From contig NZ_JACRYL010000002.1 in the NCBI RefSeq assembly GCF_014306625.1, positions 1-64,000 on the forward strand: DNA of 64,000 nt. The letters are read 5' to 3'. The notes under the pieces were generated by a model. That model saw nothing but the letters and a program-made list of their open reading frames with translations, did no database searches and was not told the DNA's origin. How positions within the stretch are numbered: the stretch's first letter is position 1; the number at the start of each line of letters is the position of its first letter. This DNA is from Pedobacter fastidiosus (GTDB taxonomy: Bacteria > Bacteroidota > Bacteroidia > Sphingobacteriales > Sphingobacteriaceae). The position numbers and the translations under genes were made by a program. This document shows, in pieces, positions 16,230 to 26,520 of this stretch.

Positions 16230-19200
16230 TCAGGTTTTTAAAATTTTATTTGATTCTAATTTTCTTTGCAACATTTAAAAATGTTTCCGCTCAATCGCCA
16301 TTTAGAAAAGATCTTTCTCTTAATGCAGATTGGGTAACCACTGCTGATGAGAAAAGCATTCGTGCTTTTGATGGTTTCCAAGCCGAAAAGTACAACGCTA
16401 TTAATTGGAAGAAAGTAAATGTGCCACACAATTGGGATCAATATGAAGGCTATCAACGTAAACTTCATGGCAATAAACATGGTTACGCTTGGTATCGGAA
16501 AACTTTTAAAAGCAATGAAATCAAATCAGGAAAGCGCTTTTTTCTTTATTTTGAAGGGGTAGGTTCTTATGCTGCGATTTGGCTCAACGGCAAAAAAGTT
16601 GGCTATCATGCAGGCGGAAGAACCACATTTACCTTAGATGTAACCTCGGCGATTAAATTAAACAATCAGCAAAATATTCTAGCAGTACGAGCAGATCACC
16701 CAGCAAATATTCAGGATTTACCTTGGGTTGATGGAGGCTGTTCTACCGAAAGGGGTTTTTCTGAAGGTTCTCAACCGATGGGTATTTTTAGACCTGTTCA
16801 TTTAATTGTTACGAGTGAAACAAGAGTTCAGCCTTTTGGCGTTCACATCTGGAACGATAATAAAATTTCGGCTCAATCAGCTGTGCTGAACATAGAAACT
16901 ACCTTAAAAAATTATAGTGCTCAAACAAAATTGATCACTGTTTTAACCCAACTTGTAGATCAAAATGGAAAAGCGGTTACTAAATTAAAGCATACAGAAA
17001 ATGTATCAGCAGGGAAGGAAACTGTTTTTACTCAACAGACAGATAAAATTATCAATCCTAAACTTTGGTCGCTAGAAAACCCTTATCTATATACTTTAAA
17101 AACCACGATTTTTGAAAATGGAAGGCAGGTTGATGAAGTAAAAACGCCTTACGGAATCCGTTGGATCAGCTGGCCATCCGATAGCTATCAGATAGGAGAT
17201 AAAACAAGTCAAAAAGTATTTCTATTAAACGGAAAGCCTGTTTTTATAAATGGCATTGCAGAATACGAGCACTTGATCGGGCAAAGCCATGCTTTTAGCA
17301 AGGAGCAAATCCGATCTCGGGTAATGCAGATAAAATCGGCGGGTTTCAATGCCTTTCGCGATGCCCACCAACCTCATAATTTGTTGTACTCTGATTATTG
17401 GGATCAGCTTGGAATTCTCTGCTGGACACAAATGGCCGCTCACATTTGGTATGATACACCTGAATTTAGAAAAAACTTTAAATCACTTTTAACGGATTGG
17501 GTTAAGGAGCGAAGAAACAGTCCGGCGGTAGTTTTATGGGGATTGGAAAACGAAAGTACCTTGCCAGAAGATTTCGCAAAAGAGTGTACAGAATTGATTA
17601 GAAAGCTAGATCCAACGGCTTCATCGCAAAGAAAAGTAACCACCTGTAATGGCGGAAAGGGTACCGATTGGGATGTGCCACAGAATTGGACAGGAACTTA
17701 TGGTGGTAATCCATTAACCTATGGCGATGATTTAAAGAAGCAAGTTTTAGTTGGCGAATATGGTGCCTGGCGCACACTCGATCTTCATAGTTTAGATTCT
17801 GGGGAAAAAGGGTACACGGAAAACAACATGACGGATTTAATGGAAACTAAAGTTCGTTTGGCCGAATCCGTTAAGAATGAAACTGCTGGTCACTTTTTTT
17901 GGCTTTACAGCTCTCACGATAATCCTGGAAGAGTTCAAGGTGGCGAAGGTTTAAGAGATTTAGATAGAATTGGGCCGGTAAATTATAAAGGCATGTTTAC
18001 GCCTTGGGAAGAACCGACCGATGTTTATTATATGTTTAGAGGCAATTATGCACCTAAAGAAACAGAACCAATGGTTTACATCGTTTCGCATACCTGGCCA
18101 AACCGTTGGTCAGCTCTCGGAATAAAAGATAGTGTTGTTGTGTATTCAAATTGCGATGAAGTGGAGCTTTTTAATGATGTTGATGGGAAATCGCTCGGTA
18201 AAAGAACAAGGAAAGGTGTGGGGAGTCATTTTCAATGGAACAAACCAAATATTGAGTACAATGTGCTATATGCAATAGGTTATGTAAACGGAAAAGCGGT
18301 GGCTAAAGATGTTATCGTGTTAAATAGCTTACCTAAAGCGCCCAATTTTGAGCGGTTAGTTAAAAATACTAACGTGATCGAACCGCTGAAAAACTACAAC
18401 TATTTATACAGATTAAACTGCGGTGGACCAGAATATACAGATCAATATGGAAAAGTTTGGTCTGCAGATCAACAATTAACCTCAAACAAAGAAAATTATG
18501 GTTCAAACTCTTGGACGGCAACATTTCCCGGTGTTCCATCTTTTTTTGCAAGTCAGCGGAGAACTTTTTCTCCAATTGATGGAAGTTCAGATTGGAAATT
18601 GTTTCAATCTTTTAGGTATGGAAGAGATCAATTAAGCTTTAATTTTCCAGTTCCTGAAGATGGCGAATATTTAGTGGAAATGTATTTTATTGAACCTTGG
18701 CTGGGAATTGGTGGAGGTTTAAACGCTGAAAAAATGCGCCTTTTTGATGTCGCGGTGAACAACAAAACTGTAATCAAAGATCTAGACGTTTGGAAGGAAG
18801 TTGGCACAAACAAAGTTTTAAAGAAAACGGTAAAGGTTTTCAGCAAAGCTGGTCAACTTGTGGTTTCCTTCCCGCAGATTAAATCGGGGCAAGCCCTTAT
18901 TTCGGCTATTGCGATTAGCAGTTTAGACAAAAAAATTAAACTTGGCAATCAAAGTAATTCCATCATAAATGCCACACAAAGTGATGAATATAAAGTTACA
19001 AGTTGGATGGATCTTGGCGATAAACAATTTCTAAACAGTCAAGAGGAGTTTGCATCCCTACCTCCAAATTTGTATGGCGCAGAATGGATTCAATTGACAG
19101 CCAAATATTCAGATATTTCGTTTAAAGTCAATCAAGAAGCAGATGTGTTTGTAGCCTTGAATAAAGATCACATCCAAAATTTAAATGGCTATGAAGACAC

Positions 19201-19738
19201 TAAGACCCATATTTTAAATAGCTTGGGTGAAACATTTCCTGTTTATCGCAAACGATACAAAAAGGGCGAACAAGTCGTTTTGGGCAGTACTATTTTAACA
19301 ATCGCTGTTATCCCGCCAAGTAATTTAGAACCCGCTTACGATTTAAAAACTATAACCAGTTATAAGGCTACAGATGCCAATTTAAAAGGACAAAATATTG
19401 TTAAAGAAGATTTAATGGGTAAGCCGAGAGTCACCTTTAAAGCACCTACAGGAGATGCAATTGAATTTACAATTTCTGTTGGGGTAGCCGATACGTATTC
19501 ACTCACTGTAAAATATCATAATCCATTGGAACAGAATTTAACTGCAAAATTGGAATTTCTAACGGCAGATGGAACGGTTATGAAAACCGAAAACGCAATC
19601 TTTACGCCCACAAAAGAAGGCAAGTGGAACTACCTTAACACCAATACCGGGAGCATGATAAATGCAGGAACTTATAGCGTAAAAATTACAGCAGAAAATT
19701 CTAAAGGACTTACAATCGATGCTTTAGATGTTCAATAA
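16226..19738 (+). CDS. GH2-family glycosidase with malectin-like domain
   Basis: This 1170-residue secreted protein has a signal peptide ending 'NVSAQSP'. It has the GH2 order: sugar-binding domain (~25-200), immunoglobulin-like domain (~200-310) and TIM barrel (~315-600). The acid/base is Glu443 in 'WGLENES' and the nucleophile is Glu511 in 'LVGEYGAW'. A malectin-like domain follows at about residues 730-900 ('YRLNCGGPEYTD'), then further beta domains up to the C-terminus. GH2 covers beta-galactosidase, beta-glucuronidase and related activities; the exact one is open. It ends the GH28-GH95-GH2 operon, and the symporter follows after 98 bp. Confidence 0.85.
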   Translation: MIRFLKFYLILIFFATFKNVSAQSPFRKDLSLNADWVTTADEKSIRAFDGFQAEKYNAINWKKVNVPHNWDQYEGYQRKLHGNKHGYAWYRKTFKSNEIKSGKRFFLYFEGVGSYAAIWLNGKKVGYHAGGRTTFTLDVTSAIKLNNQQNILAVRADHPANIQDLPWVDGGCSTERGFSEGSQPMGIFRPVHLIVTSETRVQPFGVHIWNDNKISAQSAVLNIETTLKNYSAQTKLITVLTQLVDQNGKAVTKLKHTENVSAGKETVFTQQTDKIINPKLWSLENPYLYTLKTTIFENGRQVDEVKTPYGIRWISWPSDSYQIGDKTSQKVFLLNGKPVFINGIAEYEHLIGQSHAFSKEQIRSRVMQIKSAGFNAFRDAHQPHNLLYSDYWDQLGILCWTQMAAHIWYDTPEFRKNFKSLLTDWVKERRNSPAVVLWGLENESTLPEDFAKECTELIRKLDPTASSQRKVTTCNGGKGTDWDVPQNWTGTYGGNPLTYGDDLKKQVLVGEYGAWRTLDLHSLDSGEKGYTENNMTDLMETKVRLAESVKNETAGHFFWLYSSHDNPGRVQGGEGLRDLDRIGPVNYKGMFTPWEEPTDVYYMFRGNYAPKETEPMVYIVSHTWPNRWSALGIKDSVVVYSNCDEVELFNDVDGKSLGKRTRKGVGSHFQWNKPNIEYNVLYAIGYVNGKAVAKDVIVLNSLPKAPNFERLVKNTNVIEPLKNYNYLYRLNCGGPEYTDQYGKVWSADQQLTSNKENYGSNSWTATFPGVPSFFASQRRTFSPIDGSSDWKLFQSFRYGRDQLSFNFPVPEDGEYLVEMYFIEPWLGIGGGLNAEKMRLFDVAVNNKTVIKDLDVWKEVGTNKVLKKTVKVFSKAGQLVVSFPQIKSGQALISAIAISSLDKKIKLGNQSNSIINATQSDEYKVTSWMDLGDKQFLNSQEEFASLPPNLYGAEWIQLTAKYSDISFKVNQEADVFVALNKDHIQNLNGYEDTKTHILNSLGETFPVYRKRYKKGEQVVLGSTILTIAVIPPSNLEPAYDLKTITSYKATDANLKGQNIVKEDLMGKPRVTFKAPTGDAIEFTISVGVADTYSLTVKYHNPLEQNLTAKLEFLTADGTVMKTENAIFTPTKEGKWNYLNTNTGSMINAGTYSVKITAENSKGLTIDALDVQ

Positions 19739-19836
19739 GATAAGATGGTATAATATGTAGCCAAAATCTTATATTAATACTGATATTTAGTCATGCATAT
19801 TTGTTTTAACCAAATTAATACACGAGCCAACAAATA
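19739..19836 (+). promoter_or_regulatory. Likely promoter/leader of the SSS symporter
   Basis: TAGCCAAAAT (19758-19767) is identical to a 10-mer ahead of the second SusC (33411-33420). CATATTTG at 19796-19803 is a 7/8 match to the -7 consensus and is followed by TAACCAAA, as in the two matched SusC and pectate-lyase leaders. This is a weaker third member of the shared promoter architecture. Confidence 0.4.
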
Positions 19837-21405
19837 ATGAAAGGTCTTCCTATACTCGATCTTGCGATCATCTTCATTTATCTTGTTGGAATGATATTAG
19901 TTGGGGTTTATTTTTCTAGAAAGAATAAAAACTCCGAGCAATTTACAAAAGCTTCGGGCCTTATTCCCGGATGGGCGATAGGTTTATCTATTTATGCAAC
20001 ATTTTTAAGCAGCAATACCTTTCTTGGAGTTCCTGGTAAAGCTTTCGGTGGAAATTGGAATGCATTTGTTTTCAGTATTTCTATGCCTTTAGCGGCATGG
20101 ATTGCTTCGAAATATTTTGTTCCCTTTTATAGAAATACAGGTGAAATTTCTGCCTATACACATTTGGAAAAACGATTTGGTGCATGGGCAAGGGTTTATG
20201 CAGTAATTTGTTTTCTGCTCACTCAGCTGGCTAGAATGGGTTCAATCTTTTTTGGAATCGCACTTAGTTTGCAAGCTTTAACAGGATATTCCATGCAGAT
20301 TATTATGATTGTAATGGGCATTTGTATCATTATTTACACCGTTTTAGGAGGAATTGAAGCGGTAATATGGACAGAGGTTGTGCAAGCTGTGGTAAAAACA
20401 TTTGGCGCTTTGTTAATCCTTTATCTAATTATTACCAATATGCCTGGAGGAGCATCAAAGGTTATTGAGATTGGAAAATCGGCCCACAAGTTTAGCTTGG
20501 GCAGTTTTAAGCCCGATTTCATAAGTTCATCGTTTTGGGTGGTATTGTTATATGGGTTTTTTATCAACCTAAATAACTTTGGGATGGATCAAAACTATAT
20601 TCAGCGATACCATACTGCTTCATCGAGTAAGGCCGCGTCGAAATCAATTTGGCTCTGTGTTTACCTGTATGTACCTGCTTCCTTGTTGTTTTTTATTATA
20701 GGATCTTGTTTATATGCCTACTATGATGTTCACCCAGATTTAGTTCAATCAATCAAACATCAAGTAGCGCTAGAAAGATTGCCAATTCATGCATCTGCAG
20801 CAGAAGTTTTTAAGTTGGAAAGTACACTTCAACCAGCAGATTATGGCGATAAGATTATGCCACATTTCATGGTAACGAAAATTCCAATGGGTTTGGTTGG
20901 GCTAATTGTTTCCGCAATCTTATCTGCTGCAATGAGTACAATAAGCTCTGGAATGAACGCCTCGGCTACCGTTTTTTCAGTTGATATTTATAAAAGATAT
21001 ATTAAGCCTGATGTTACCGAAAAACAAAATTTGTCGCTTTTGCACATGGCAACAATAGTATTTGGCCTAATGGGGATGATTGCGGGAATTGCAATGATTG
21101 GCGTGAAAAGTATTTTGGATGTTTGGTGGGAACTCTCGGGGATTTTTGCAGCAGGCATGCTGGGCTTATTTCTCCTTGGTATAATTAGCAGACAAACAAA
21201 AAACCACGAAGCCATAACAGCAACAATAATTGGCATTGCCGTAATAATATGGATGACATTTTCTTCTCTTCTTCCTCCAGAATATGAAGTTTTTAGAAAT
21301 CCATTACATAAAAATATGATTATCGTGGTAGGCACATTGACCATATTTTTAATAGGAATTTTCCTGACAAAAATTAAAAATAGAAAATTAAAAACAGTGC
21401 GTTAA
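19837..21405 (+). CDS. Sodium:solute symporter (SSS/SLC5 family)
   Basis: This 522-residue integral membrane protein has about 13-14 hydrophobic spans. It begins 'LDLAIIFIYLVGMILVGVYFSRK', has 'SGLIPGWAIGLSIYATFLSSNTFLG' in the first repeat, and the sodium-site-like 'LSAAMSTISSGMNASATVFSVDIYKRY' near residue 370. These features are diagnostic of the SSS family. It should import a sugar or sugar acid released by the upstream glycanases using the sodium gradient. It lies between the GH2 gene and the aldolase-like gene (61-bp gap), implying the three work on the same product. The substrate is not predictable. Confidence 0.85.
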   Translation: MKGLPILDLAIIFIYLVGMILVGVYFSRKNKNSEQFTKASGLIPGWAIGLSIYATFLSSNTFLGVPGKAFGGNWNAFVFSISMPLAAWIASKYFVPFYRNTGEISAYTHLEKRFGAWARVYAVICFLLTQLARMGSIFFGIALSLQALTGYSMQIIMIVMGICIIIYTVLGGIEAVIWTEVVQAVVKTFGALLILYLIITNMPGGASKVIEIGKSAHKFSLGSFKPDFISSSFWVVLLYGFFINLNNFGMDQNYIQRYHTASSSKAASKSIWLCVYLYVPASLLFFIIGSCLYAYYDVHPDLVQSIKHQVALERLPIHASAAEVFKLESTLQPADYGDKIMPHFMVTKIPMGLVGLIVSAILSAAMSTISSGMNASATVFSVDIYKRYIKPDVTEKQNLSLLHMATIVFGLMGMIAGIAMIGVKSILDVWWELSGIFAAGMLGLFLLGIISRQTKNHEAITATIIGIAVIIWMTFSSLLPPEYEVFRNPLHKNMIIVVGTLTIFLIGIFLTKIKNRKLKTVR

Positions 21406-21466
21406 ATCCGATCAGGTTTATCTCAGACAGTCATTTAAATAAGAATTTTACCATATCATTTAACAA

Positions 21467-22399
21467 ATGGAAAACTCACAAAAAGGGTTCATCCCGGTTA
21501 TGCTTACGCCATTTTTAAGCAACGGAAATATAGATTATCCTGCACTTACACAGCTAACAGAGATTTATTTACAAGCTGGATCATCGGGGTTATTTGCAAA
21601 TTGTCTTTCTAGCGAAATGTTCGAGCTGACAGATAAAGAGCGAATACAGGCAATTAAGCATGTTATAAAAGTTGTAGATGGCGCAGTGCCGGTTGTGGCA
21701 ACAGGAACCTTTGGCGGTGCGATTTCAAAGCAGGCCGATTTTGTTAAAGAAGTTAGCGATCAAGGCGTTGAGGCAGTGATTGCGATAACCAGTTTGTTGG
21801 CCGATGAAAACGAATCTGATGATGTTTTTAACGATCGTGTTTTTGATTTATTGAAGCAGACACACGAAATTCCTATCGGTTTTTACGAATGTCCGGTGCC
21901 TTACAAGAGAGTTTTGAAACCACAACAACTCGCTGATTTCGTTTCTACAGGCAGAGTGATATATCATAAGGATACTTCATTAGATTTAGCGCAGATCAAA
22001 CAAAAATTGAAACTTACAGAGGGTTATGCTTTTGGTTTGTACGATGCTTATATTGTTCACGCTGTGGAATCTTTAAAGGCAGGTTCTTCGGGTTTATCGT
22101 GTATTCAAGGTAATTATTTTCCTGAGTTAATCGTTTGGTTATGTGATCATTATAACGATGAAACCTTAAGAGAAGAAGTTCAATCTGTTCAGCAGTTTTT
22201 AATTGATAATATGGATGTGATGCATAACGTTTATCCAATTGTTTCTAAATATTTCTTACAAAAAAGAGGATTGAATATTTCTACTTTCACACGGAGAGCA
22301 GTTGGTAATTTTACGCCGAATGTGATTAAAGAAGTTGAAAAATTGTTTGAAGATTATTCCGTACTGAGAAGTGATTTAAATATCCAGGTTTTTATCTAG
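21467..22399 (+). CDS. DHDPS/N-acetylneuraminate-lyase family class I aldolase
   Basis: The 310-residue TIM-barrel protein is of the dihydrodipicolinate-synthase family. The Schiff-base lysine is Lys168 in 'IYHKDTS' and the family tyrosine is Tyr140 in 'GFYECPVPYKR'. The N-terminal 'FIPVMLTPF' and 'GLFANCLSSEMFELT' match the substrate-entry loops. Catabolic members cleave 2-keto-3-deoxy sugar acids or sialic acid to pyruvate plus an aldehyde. Beside a symporter and pectin-acting glycosidases, cleavage of a keto-deoxy sugar acid is more likely than lysine biosynthesis. It has no signal peptide. The C-terminal tail is unremarkable. It ends this plus-strand gene run. Confidence 0.75.
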   Translation: MENSQKGFIPVMLTPFLSNGNIDYPALTQLTEIYLQAGSSGLFANCLSSEMFELTDKERIQAIKHVIKVVDGAVPVVATGTFGGAISKQADFVKEVSDQGVEAVIAITSLLADENESDDVFNDRVFDLLKQTHEIPIGFYECPVPYKRVLKPQQLADFVSTGRVIYHKDTSLDLAQIKQKLKLTEGYAFGLYDAYIVHAVESLKAGSSGLSCIQGNYFPELIVWLCDHYNDETLREEVQSVQQFLIDNMDVMHNVYPIVSKYFLQKRGLNISTFTRRAVGNFTPNVIKEVEKLFEDYSVLRSDLNIQVFI

Positions 22400-22412
22400 A
22401 GCATCATCTTTC

Positions 22413-22444
22413 AAACCTCGTAGGTTTTTAAAACCTACGAGGTT
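22413..22444. terminator. Hairpin after aldolase gene
   Basis: A near-perfect inverted repeat (AACCTCGTAGGTTTT pairing with AAAACCTACGAGGTT) starts 14 bp after the stop codon. There is no clean T run afterwards on the plus strand. It may terminate transcription or be another interspersed palindrome. Confidence 0.4.
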
Positions 22445-22446
22445 CC

Positions 22447-23757
22447 TTGTAGCCGTCCCCTCGACGGAGTGAAGAAATCTTTGAAACTAATGTTCAAAGG
22501 TTTCTCCGTTCAGCTGTGCTCCAGTCGAAATGACGGAGAGAAGGAAATCAACTAATATCGTCCTTTCGACCGAAGTGGAGAAATCTTCGCAACTAATGTT
22601 AAAAGGTTTTTCCATTCCGCTGTGCTCCAGTCGAAATGACGGATAGAAGGAAATCTTTGCAGCTAATTTTCAAAGGTTTCTCCATTCCGCTATACTCCAG
22701 TCGAAATGACGGATAGAAGGAAATCTTTGAAACTAATATCCAAAGGTTTCTCCATTCCGCTGTGCTCCAATCGAAATGACGGATAGAAGGAAATTTTTGA
22801 AACTCAAACTTATTCATTGTTCAAAGGTTTCTCCGTTGCGCTGTGCTCCAGTCGAAATGACGGCTAGAAGGAAATCATTGCAACTAATGTTCAAAGGTTT
22901 CTCCGTTGCGCTATGCTCCAGTCGAAATGACGGATAGAAGGAAATCTTTGAAATTAACGTTCAAAGGTTTCTCCGTTCCGCTGTGCTCCAGTCGAAATGA
23001 CGGATAGAAGAAAATCTTTGAAACTAATGTTCAAAGGTTTCTCCGTTTCGCTATGCTCCAGTCGAAAGGACGGATAAAAGGAAATCTTTGAAACTCAAAC
23101 TTATTCGTTGTTCAAAGGTTTCTCCGTTCCGCTATGCTCCAGTCGAAATGACGGATAGAAGGAAATCTTTGAATTAATGTCCAAAGGTTTCTCCGTTGCG
23201 CTATGCTCCAGTCGAAATGACGGAAATGGAGCGGAATAACTAGATCGTCCTTTCGACCGAAGTGGAGAAATCTTTGCAATTAACTTTCAAAGGTTTCTCC
23301 GTTGCGCTATGCTCCAGTCGAAATGACGGATAGAAGGAAATCTTTGCAGCTAATTTTCAAAGGTTTCTCCGTTCCGCTGCGCTCCAGTCGAAATGACGGA
23401 TAGAAGGAAATCTTTGCAACTAATGTCCAAAGGTTTCTCCATTCCGCTGTGCTCCAGTCGAAATGACGGATAGACGGAAATCTTTGAAACTAATGTCAAA
23501 GGTTTCTCCGTTCCGCTGTGCTCCAGTCGAAATGACGCATAGAAGGAAATCTTTGAAACTAATGTTCAAAGGTTTCTCCGTTCCGCTGTGCTCCAGTCGA
23601 AAGGACGGAGATAGAAGGAAATCTTTGCAATTAACGTTCAAAGGTTTCTCCATTCCGCTGTGCTCCAGTCGAAATGACGGAGAAAAGGAAATCTTTGAAA
23701 CTAATGTTAAAAGGTTTCTCCATTCCGCTGTGCTCCAGTCGAAATGACGGAAATGGA
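22447..23757. repeat. Tandem array of ~17 copies of a ~70-bp unit
   Basis: A 1.3-kb head-to-tail array has a core unit that runs GAAATCTTTGAAACTAATG, then TTCAAAGGTTTCTCCGTTCC, then GCTGTGCTCCAGTCGAAATG, then ACGGATAGAAG. I count about 17 occurrences of the CAGTCGAAATGACGG core (variants include AAAGGACGG and GACGC). Spacing is about 67-83 bp. Two copies are preceded by the opposite half of the palindrome, CCTTTCGACCGAAGTGGAG (near 22560 and 23247). The unit is thus the right half of a family-C palindrome, as found at 40925, 49399 and 51836, amplified in tandem. It sits between the plus-strand aldolase and the 3' end of the minus-strand AraC gene. Small open frames in it encode only repeat-derived peptides. 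Confidence 0.9.
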
Positions 23758-23776
23758 AAATAATAAGTTTTAATCC

Positions 23777-24646
23777 TTAATTCAAATACTTCCGCTTGTA
23801 ATCCAATGGCGTCATTCCGGTAACTTTTTTAAAATGGCGATAAAAGTTAGAAACGTTGTTGAAACCACAATCAAAGCAGATCATCTCCGTTGGAAGTTTA
23901 TTTTCAATTAAAAACCGACAAGCGTGGCTTACCCTAATTTCGATTAGAAAATCATAAAAAGTCTTCTTCGTCATGAGCTTAAAATACCTACAAAAAGAAG
24001 TAACACTCAAATTGCTTAACGAAGCCACTTCATCTAATGTAATGTCTTTTTTATAATTGCTTAAAGTGTAATTACAAATTTTATTAATTCGCAGTGTTTC
24101 AGATTCATTAGATTGGTAAAAGGTGTTTTTACTCGTAACAATGGTATTGTATTCATCGGTTTCTGCCAAGGTTTTAAGAATAGATAATAAAATGATAACT
24201 CGATCTAAATTGGTCGCATCAACAGCTTTTCGCATTAAATCAACCAGTTTATCTTTAGCCTTTCCTGTAATAACCATTCCACTTTTTGCCTTTTCAAATA
24301 ACTTGGGAATCAAGTAAGCTTCGGGTAAATTCAATAAATATTTGCCTAAACAATCGGGCAAAAAATGAATCACCATGGCTTCTGTATTAAGATCTGGATT
24401 GCCTTGAAAATATTCGTCTTTACAACGCCAAGTATGTGGTAAATTTTCACCGATTAACACCATTTCATCGGGTATAAAATTGCTGATGTTATCGCCTATA
24501 AAACGAACCCCTTCACCTTTAATCACATAGTGTAATTCTAACTCTGGGTGGTAGTGCCAAATGTTTCCAAAATCTGGTTTTATATCATGGCGAATGCTAA
24601 AGGAGCTTTGAAGCGTAACAGGAACTTTATGGAAATGAGGTTTCAT
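23777..24646 (-). CDS. AraC-family transcriptional regulator with cupin sensor
   Basis: The 289-residue protein has an N-terminal cupin-like ligand domain (residues ~10-120, 'HYHPELELHYVIKGEGVRFIGDNI'). A C-terminal double helix-turn-helix of the AraC type covers residues ~190-289 ('DITLDEVASLSNLSVTSFCRYFK' in the first HTH, then 'CFDCGFNNVSNFYRHFKKVTGMTPLDYKRKYL'). Such regulators bind a sugar and activate nearby catabolic genes. It is divergent from the fucose-isomerase-like/SusCD gene run across a 228-bp intergenic region, so those genes are the likely targets. It is the only transcription factor in the window and so a candidate for the repeated promoter motifs elsewhere. Confidence 0.85.
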   Translation of the reverse strand: MKPHFHKVPVTLQSSFSIRHDIKPDFGNIWHYHPELELHYVIKGEGVRFIGDNISNFIPDEMVLIGENLPHTWRCKDEYFQGNPDLNTEAMVIHFLPDCLGKYLLNLPEAYLIPKLFEKAKSGMVITGKAKDKLVDLMRKAVDATNLDRVIILLSILKTLAETDEYNTIVTSKNTFYQSNESETLRINKICNYTLSNYKKDITLDEVASLSNLSVTSFCRYFKLMTKKTFYDFLIEIRVSHACRFLIENKLPTEMICFDCGFNNVSNFYRHFKKVTGMTPLDYKRKYLN

Positions 24647-24874
24647 GCTATAGTAGTAAATATTTGGTTATTGCACCTTATTATGTTTGGCAAATCATAA
24701 TAGATACAACGCTAAAGTTAGGTAGTTTTATGGTAACATCCTATATTAATTTGCTAAAAAGTATCATTAATTAACGTTTTTGATTGTTGAGTTTTGTATA
24801 GAGCCTTATAGGCGGTAACCAAAATATAAACTGACAAATTATTTTTCTATAAATTTTTTGTTCATTAATAAATT

Positions 24875-26512
24875 ATGAGACAAGGTAAACAAGGAGAAAT
24901 TTTAATGGTTTCTAGTGGAGATCTACGGCTATCGGCTAACCAAAATTGCTGGGCTGCTCAACTGGAAATGGAAAAAAAATTGAATACAGCTGTAGAAAAA
25001 TTCGGCTTCACCGTTAAGCGTGCTCATCCTTACAACTCTACCAAAAAACACGGCTTTATCGATTCGCAAAGAATGGGCATGGATATCTTTAGAAATATTG
25101 ATCCACAACAACCTATTATTGTTGCAGAAAGCGTTTGGCAATATTCGCACCATGTACTTGCGGGCTTAACTACTCACCGCGGACCAATATTAACCGTAGC
25201 CAATTGGAGTGGCCAATGGCCGGGTTTGGTTGGAATGTTAAATCTAAATGGTTGCTTAACAAAAGCTGAAATTGCATACAGTACTCTTTGGAGCGAAAAT
25301 TTTACGGATGTTTTTTTTACCGATGGTTTGCAAGAATGGTTATCCACTGGAAAAATTAGTTACGATCAAAGTCATGTTAAAAGCTTCTCACTAAACAAAA
25401 TACCTTCAGCTGATGAAAAGACGGGTAGAACTTTTGCCCGGAACTTAAAAGAGCGTAAAGTGATTATGGGTGTTTTTGATGAAGGTTGCATGGGAATGTA
25501 CAATGCTATCATTCCTGATGAACTGCTCCATAAAACTGGTTTTTTTAAAGAACGTTTAAGTCAATCTGCGTTATATGCTGGTATGCTTCAAGTTACAGAA
25601 GCTGAAGCTCAAAAAGTTTTAGATTGGCTACTAAATAAAGGCATGACTTTTAATTGGGGAGCAGATGAAGAAACTCAGCTTACCAAAAAGCAAACTTTGG
25701 AGCAGTGCAAAATGTACATTTCTGCGTTGCGCATTGCTGATGATTTCAGTTGCGATACCATTGGAATCCAATATCAACAAGGTTTAAAAGATTTAACCGT
25801 TGCAAGCGATTTAGTAGAAGGCTTATTGAATAATGAAGATCGTCCGCCTGTATTTTCGACGGCAGGTAAAGAGTTATACGCAAAGAAAGCACTTCCACAT
25901 TTTAACGAAGTTGATGAATGTGCCGGTTTAGATGCATTGGTTACCTATAATTTATGGAATGAATTGGGAATGACCGGAGAAAATACCTTACACGATATCC
26001 GTTGGGGCGAAAATTACAAAGGCGAAAATATTGATGGATTTGTATGGCTATTCCTAATTTCTGGCGCTGCACCTCCAGCACATTTTATAAATGATTATGC
26101 TGGTGCAAGCAGTGAAAGACAACCACCAATGTATTTCCGCTTGGGCGGTGGCTCTTTAAAGGGAGTAAGCAAACCAGGTTTCATCGTTTGGAGTAGGGTT
26201 TATGTAATGGAAAATGAATTACATTGCGATCTTGGCGTAGGTGAGGTTGTTGCTTTACCAATAGCGGAAACGAACAGAAGATGGAATTTAACAACGCCAG
26301 AATGGCCTATAATGCATGCCGTTTTAAAAGGAGTAAGTAGAGATCAGATGATGGCAAGACATAAAGCAAACCACATTCAGGTGGTGTACACCAATTACGA
26401 GGCAAGCGCACATGAAGCTTGCAGAATTAAAGCTGCTGCTATGGATGAACTTGGCTTAAAAGTACATTTTTGCGGAGATGTTAATCTAATAAAAAAAAGC
26501 AATTCAAATTAA
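24875..26512 (+). CDS. L-fucose-isomerase-fold sugar isomerase
   Basis: This is a 545-residue cytoplasmic-type protein (no signal peptide). 'GVFDEGCMGMYNAIIPDE', 'FKERLSQSALYAGML' and the C-terminal 'FLISGAAPPAHF' resemble the L-fucose/L-arabinose isomerase superfamily, and its length is close to FucI (591). The family interconverts aldoses and ketoses with Mn2+. Sequence divergence from classical FucI is evident, so the substrate may be another released sugar. It heads a plus-strand gene run opposite the AraC regulator, with DUF3826 only 8 bp downstream. That placement suggests a catabolic role on the sugar sensed by the regulator. Confidence 0.6.
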   Translation: MRQGKQGEILMVSSGDLRLSANQNCWAAQLEMEKKLNTAVEKFGFTVKRAHPYNSTKKHGFIDSQRMGMDIFRNIDPQQPIIVAESVWQYSHHVLAGLTTHRGPILTVANWSGQWPGLVGMLNLNGCLTKAEIAYSTLWSENFTDVFFTDGLQEWLSTGKISYDQSHVKSFSLNKIPSADEKTGRTFARNLKERKVIMGVFDEGCMGMYNAIIPDELLHKTGFFKERLSQSALYAGMLQVTEAEAQKVLDWLLNKGMTFNWGADEETQLTKKQTLEQCKMYISALRIADDFSCDTIGIQYQQGLKDLTVASDLVEGLLNNEDRPPVFSTAGKELYAKKALPHFNEVDECAGLDALVTYNLWNELGMTGENTLHDIRWGENYKGENIDGFVWLFLISGAAPPAHFINDYAGASSERQPPMYFRLGGGSLKGVSKPGFIVWSRVYVMENELHCDLGVGEVVALPIAETNRRWNLTTPEWPIMHAVLKGVSRDQMMARHKANHIQVVYTNYEASAHEACRIKAAAMDELGLKVHFCGDVNLIKKSNSN

Positions 26513-26520
26513 ATATCAAT

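Noticed and set aside
23463..23747. Repetitive small open frames in the tandem array (both strands)
   Set aside because: They translate the repeat unit itself (recurring 'RRKSL...' peptides), have no leader and change frame with unit length.
22447..23757. CRISPR-like array
   Set aside because: The ~70-bp units follow each other directly with no unique spacers, and no cas genes are present.
24662..24874. Specific operator for the AraC regulator
   Set aside because: TATGTTTG (24682-24689) and a GGTAACATCC sequence (24730-24739) are suggestive but no repeated half-sites could be defined confidently by eye.
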